From the NCBI GenBank assembly GCA_937891805.1, contig CALATK010000119.1, positions 1-8,583 on the forward strand: 8,583 nt of DNA. Reading direction: 5' to 3'. Shown here one piece after another: positions 5,865 through 8,583 of the stretch (the stretch's first letter is position 1; the number at the start of each line of letters is the position of its first letter). The stretch is from an uncultured Fibrobacter sp. (GTDB lineage: Bacteria; Fibrobacterota; Fibrobacteria; Fibrobacterales; Fibrobacteraceae). A program made the translations under genes and the position numbers. Below the pieces are notes generated by a model. That model did no database searches, was not told the DNA's origin, and was given only the letters and a program-made list of their open reading frames with translations.

Positions 5865-6752
5865 ATGCAGGATTTGGACCAGACCATCGTCACCCCAGGC
5901 AACACTATCCCCTTTAGGGTCATGGAGTTACACCCACATCTGATAATCCTGTACCCCCAGACTCAATTCAAGCAGATTGCCCTGGAAAAAGGCACCGTTG
6001 TCCTTGGTCGCGGTGCCGATGCCGACATCCGCCTGGACGATGAACTGGTGAGCCGCAAGCACTGCAGCCTGACCTTCGACGGCAAGAACGTCACGGTCCA
6101 GGACCTGGGCAGCACCAACGGCACCTATGTAGATGGGAATCCGGTGAACCAGATGGTCTTGGATTCCGACAACCGCCTGCAGCTGGGCAAGCACGTACTG
6201 AAAATCGACTTCAAGGATGCCAGCGAAGAGGCCTTTGACCGGGAACTCTACGAGGCGGCCACCATGGACCCGCTGACCAAGATTTCCAACCGCCGGAACT
6301 TCTTTGACCGGAGCCTGGGCGAGCTTGCCCTTGCCCGCCGGAACAACTTCTTTGTGCATGCCATCATGGTGGATGCCGACCACTTCAAGCACGTGAACGA
6401 CACCTGGGGCCACCAGTGCGGCGACATGGTTCTGAAAGAAATCGCCCGCATTCTCAAAGAAGAAAAGCGGGAATCGGACCTGCTGGCCCGTTACGGCGGC
6501 GAGGAATTCGTGCTCTTGCTCAGCGGAATCGGCGTAGAAGACGCCAAAAAAAGCGCAGAGCGTCTCCGCATGGCGGTAGAACGCCACCGTTTTTCCTGGA
6601 AGGATACCATTATCCCCGTGACCATTTCTCTCGGGCTTGCAAGCAAGCAGGGTGAAAATATCGGAAAAATTGAAGACCTGATTGCGGAATGCGACCGTCT
6701 TTTATATGTAGCCAAGGAAGGCGGACGGAATCAGGTAGCGTGCGAAGCGTAG
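5865..6752 (+). CDS. FHA-domain diguanylate cyclase (GGDEF)
   Basis: This 295-residue cytoplasmic protein should convert two GTP to cyclic di-GMP. ATG 5865 is preceded by GGAG (5855-5858) at a six-base gap. An in-frame TTG at 5817 lies upstream of the candidate -10 and is rejected. Residues about 40-115 are an FHA phosphothreonine-binding domain: LGRG (47-50), SRKH (63-66) and GSTNGT (82-87). Residues about 130-292 are the GGDEF domain: MDPLTKISNRR (134-144), metal-binding D170 in MVDADHF, N178-D179, and signature GGEEF (211-215), a permitted active variant. RESD (202-205), five residues before the signature, is the inhibitory I-site, so product inhibition is expected. No membrane segment is visible, so the FHA domain is the only sensory module. 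It probably docks a phosphorylated partner, possibly downstream of a Ser/Thr kinase. It has its own promoter after a strong terminator. Confidence 0.95.
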   Translation: MQDLDQTIVTPGNTIPFRVMELHPHLIILYPQTQFKQIALEKGTVVLGRGADADIRLDDELVSRKHCSLTFDGKNVTVQDLGSTNGTYVDGNPVNQMVLDSDNRLQLGKHVLKIDFKDASEEAFDRELYEAATMDPLTKISNRRNFFDRSLGELALARRNNFFVHAIMVDADHFKHVNDTWGHQCGDMVLKEIARILKEEKRESDLLARYGGEEFVLLLSGIGVEDAKKSAERLRMAVERHRFSWKDTIIPVTISLGLASKQGENIGKIEDLIAECDRLLYVAKEGGRNQVACEA

Positions 6753-6758
6753 CTTCGC
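6742..6758 (+). repeat. Perfect hairpin overlapping the stop codon of the cyclase gene
   Basis: GCGAAGC (6742-6748), loop GTA, and GCTTCGC (6752-6758) form a 7-bp stem that includes the TAG stop. It is followed by A rather than T residues on the plus strand, so it is a poor intrinsic terminator. It may stabilise the mRNA 3' end or be a small intergenic repeat. Confidence 0.5.
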
Positions 6759-6761
6759 GAA

Positions 6762-6823
6762 AATTCGGAATTAAGAATTAGGTCTTTATTCTAAAAACAA
6801 TTCTGAAATCTGAAATCCGAATT
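6762..6823. repeat. AT-rich inverted repeat element between cyclase and MATE genes
   Basis: AATTCGGA (6762-6769) is repeated inverted as TCCGAATT (6816-6823), 46 bases apart. Between them are GAATTA-like variants and a tandem TGAAATC repeat (6804-6817). The composition differs sharply from the GC-rich flanking genes. It may be a dispersed intergenic repeat, but one copy cannot show that. Confidence 0.35.
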
Positions 6824-6833
6824 CATAATTTTC

Positions 6834-6839
6834 TATATT
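6834..6839 (+). promoter_or_regulatory. Candidate -10 element of the MATE gene, implying a nearly leaderless mRNA
   Basis: TATATT, preceded by TTTTC, ends only nine bases before the ATG. A start 6-8 bases downstream leaves a leader of two to four bases, and no ribosome site is present in GCGCGCCG. No convincing -35 is seen. Confidence 0.4.
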
Positions 6840-6848
6840 TGCGCGCCG

Positions 6849-8234
6849 ATGAGTGAATTCTACTCCGAGCGCCTCAACTCCTTTGGCACCGCAAGCATCC
6901 CGAAACTGGTACTGCAGTTTTCGGTCCCCGCCATCATCAGCATGTGCGTCAACGCCCTCTACAACATAGTGGACCGTTTTTTCGTGGGCCAGGGCGTAGG
7001 CAGTCTCGGCATCGCAGGCATCACCCTCAGTTTTCCCATCGGACTGTTCATCATGGCCATGTCCATGATTGTAGGGGTCGGCGGGAACACCCTCTTTGCC
7101 ATCCGTCTCGGACAAAAGAAGTACATCCAGGCAAGCATCATTTTGAACAACTCCTTTTCGTTGCTCATCTTGATGGCTATCTTTTCCTTTGCCTTCGGCG
7201 AAATCTTCATGACGCCGCTCCTGAGGCTGTTCGGGGCCAGCGACCAGACACTCCCCGTGGCCGAAAGCTACATGCGCATTATCTTGTGCGGGGCGGTATT
7301 CCAGACTATCGCTCCAGGCATGAACCACTTCATCCGTTCCATGGGCCATCCGAAAACCGCCATGTTCCGGGAAATCGCCGGGGCTGTTTCCAATATCGTC
7401 CTGGACTGGCTGTTCATCATGAAATTTCACTGGGGCATCGAAGGGGCAGCCTGGGCCACGGTGTGTTCCCAGCTTGTCGCCAGCGGCCTGATTACCCAGT
7501 TCTTCATCAAGAAGGGCACCCCCATCCGTATCCGCTGGCGGCACATGAAGCTCAGGCTCCCCTACGTGAGAAAGATTTACATCTTGGGGCTCCCGCCTTC
7601 GGTAATGCAGATTTGCAACAGCCTCATGAACGCCATTCTGGCCTGGAGCCTCACCAGCTACGGCAATATCAGCCTCAAGCCTACCGGCAGCCTTTCCGGA
7701 GGCGACATGGCCATCTCGGCCTTCGGCATCATCAACAGCGTGGTGTCCATCATCGTGTTACCCCTCCTGGGCTTTGTCCACGGGACGCAACCTATCATCG
7801 GTTACAACTACGGGGCCCGGCTGAACGACCGCGTGAAGGGAACCGTAAAATTTGCCCTGATTTACGCGGCGAGCTTTATGGCCATCGCCTGGGCGGTGCT
7901 GATGTGGAAGGCGGAGACCTTCGTGGCTCCCTTCGCTCCCGGTGACCTAGAAATGCAGCAGGTGGCCGCCTGGGCCATGCGCATTTTCACCGCCGCCTTT
8001 TTCATGATTCCCTTCGGCATGGTGGCCGGAAGCTTTTTCCAGGGCACGGGGAAAGCCCTCAGGTCCATGTTCCTGAACGCCTGCCGCCAGGTGATACTGC
8101 TGATACCCTTCCTGCTTGTACTCCCCCATTTCTTTGAACTGAAGGGGGTATTCATGGCCCAGCCCATCGCCGATACCGGGGCCGCCATCATCGGCATGGG
8201 AATGCTGCTGCACGAACTGAAGAAGCTAAAATAG
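6849..8234 (+). CDS. MATE-family multidrug efflux transporter
   Basis: This 461-residue inner-membrane protein should export cationic drugs or metabolites in exchange for Na+ or H+. Its length and hydrophobic profile fit the usual 12-helix MATE fold made of two six-helix halves. Recognisable family stretches are PKLVLQFSVPAIISM (18-32), NALYNIVDRFFVGQGVG (35-51), MNHFIRSMGHPK (158-169), LDWLFI (185-190) with WGIEGAAWATV (195-205), GTQPIIGYNYGA (312-323) and FFQGTGK (396-402). It resembles the MepA/NorM-like group, but substrate and coupling ion cannot be read. The ATG at 6849 is chosen because the family N-terminus begins right after it, although there is no ribosome site. It lies 96 bases after the cyclase stop, has its own -10-like element, and its 3' end overlaps the converging gene by nine bases. 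No disruption is seen. Confidence 0.95.
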   Translation: MSEFYSERLNSFGTASIPKLVLQFSVPAIISMCVNALYNIVDRFFVGQGVGSLGIAGITLSFPIGLFIMAMSMIVGVGGNTLFAIRLGQKKYIQASIILNNSFSLLILMAIFSFAFGEIFMTPLLRLFGASDQTLPVAESYMRIILCGAVFQTIAPGMNHFIRSMGHPKTAMFREIAGAVSNIVLDWLFIMKFHWGIEGAAWATVCSQLVASGLITQFFIKKGTPIRIRWRHMKLRLPYVRKIYILGLPPSVMQICNSLMNAILAWSLTSYGNISLKPTGSLSGGDMAISAFGIINSVVSIIVLPLLGFVHGTQPIIGYNYGARLNDRVKGTVKFALIYAASFMAIAWAVLMWKAETFVAPFAPGDLEMQQVAAWAMRIFTAAFFMIPFGMVAGSFFQGTGKALRSMFLNACRQVILLIPFLLVLPHFFELKGVFMAQPIADTGAAIIGMGMLLHELKKLK

Positions 8235-8583
8235 TTTCTTTGCGGAGGTGAGTTCGCCGTTCTTTTCGTGGAAGAGGATAAGGGAGCCGCCGTCCACCTT
8301 GATGAAAATGTTCTTCAGGGTTTCCACCACATGGTTTTCGTCAAAGCCGATTTCGTTGTAAGCGGTTTCGCCAATGACAATACCGAAGTTCACCATGTCG
8401 GGAGAGGTAAAGCGCAGGTACTTGAGGAGGTCTTCGGGGGTGTTCACCACGTCGGTGGCGGTGAGCCGTTCGATTTCTTGGGGGTCGCGGGTGCTCACCA
8501 ACAGGGGGAACAGGTTGTCGCCTATCACCTGCTTGCTGTTCAGGTACAGAGTATTGCCGATCATGAGGCTGATGGAGTCGTTC
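8226..8583 (-). CDS. Unrecognised protein, C-terminal fragment
   Basis: The frame is open from the right edge to a TAG at 8228-8226, giving about 118 residues. A methionine at 8564 could start a 112-residue protein, but the frame continues upstream (NDSISL before the M) with no ribosome site visible, so the gene probably begins outside the window. The sequence is soluble and mixed in character, with segments such as VVNTPEDLLKYLRFTSPDMV and a C-terminal VDGGSLILFHEKNGELTSAK that could be a beta hairpin. No signal peptide, membrane segment or known motif is visible. It converges on the MATE gene with overlapping stops, and the two genes are not one operon. Confidence 0.75.
   Translation of the reverse strand, partial: NDSISLMIGNTLYLNSKQVIGDNLFPLLVSTRDPQEIERLTATDVVNTPEDLLKYLRFTSPDMVNFGIVIGETAYNEIGFDENHVVETLKNIFIKVDGGSLILFHEKNGELTSAKKLF

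Noticed and set aside
5928..6587. Minus-strand open frame of 219 codons opposite the cyclase
   Set aside because: It is antisense to a clear FHA-GGDEF gene, with no start signals or family likeness.
6786..7945. Long frames overlapping the MATE gene (6786-7544 minus; 6944-7945 plus)
   Set aside because: The translations are His/Gly/Asp- or Arg/His-rich, typical of out-of-frame reading of GC-rich membrane-protein DNA.

Overview
The window most resembles a member of the Fibrobacterota (Fibrobacter-like). The evidence is a lipoprotein with a CDDSSSS start and a very long serine linker, a giant secreted protein combining GLUG-type repeats with InlB-type repeats, a soluble FHA-GGDEF protein, and mixed base composition. 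This assignment comes from remembered family style, not from a search.

Layout: 1-4289 is one uninterrupted minus-strand reading frame (1429 codons visible, start at 4289, end beyond the left edge). It encodes an exported, probably surface-located repeat protein. The frame was checked codon by codon for stops and has none. A 225-bp divergent intergenic region (4290-4514) follows. It holds candidate promoters in both directions, two 20-bp inverted repeats, a 19-bp tandem direct repeat, and two mutually exclusive hairpins around the ribosome binding site of the giant gene. On the plus strand come a serine-rich lipoprotein (4515-5768), a strong intrinsic terminator (5794-5818), an FHA-GGDEF diguanylate cyclase (5865-6752), an AT-rich repeat-bearing gap, and a MATE-family multidrug transporter (6849-8234). 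The last 358 bases hold the C-terminal end of an unrecognised minus-strand gene whose stop overlaps the end of the MATE gene.

How the genes work together: the two divergent genes both make exported cell-envelope proteins and share one control region, so joint or reciprocal regulation is plausible. The cyclase makes c-di-GMP, which in many bacteria controls surface attachment, but nothing in the sequence links it directly to these surface proteins. The MATE transporter looks functionally independent. Three plus-strand genes share the upstream element CTATATT, which probably marks the local -10 promoter type. No CRISPR array, tRNA, rRNA, transposase or phage gene was seen. The best candidate for something undescribed is the divergent control region, particularly the switch-like leader of the giant gene.
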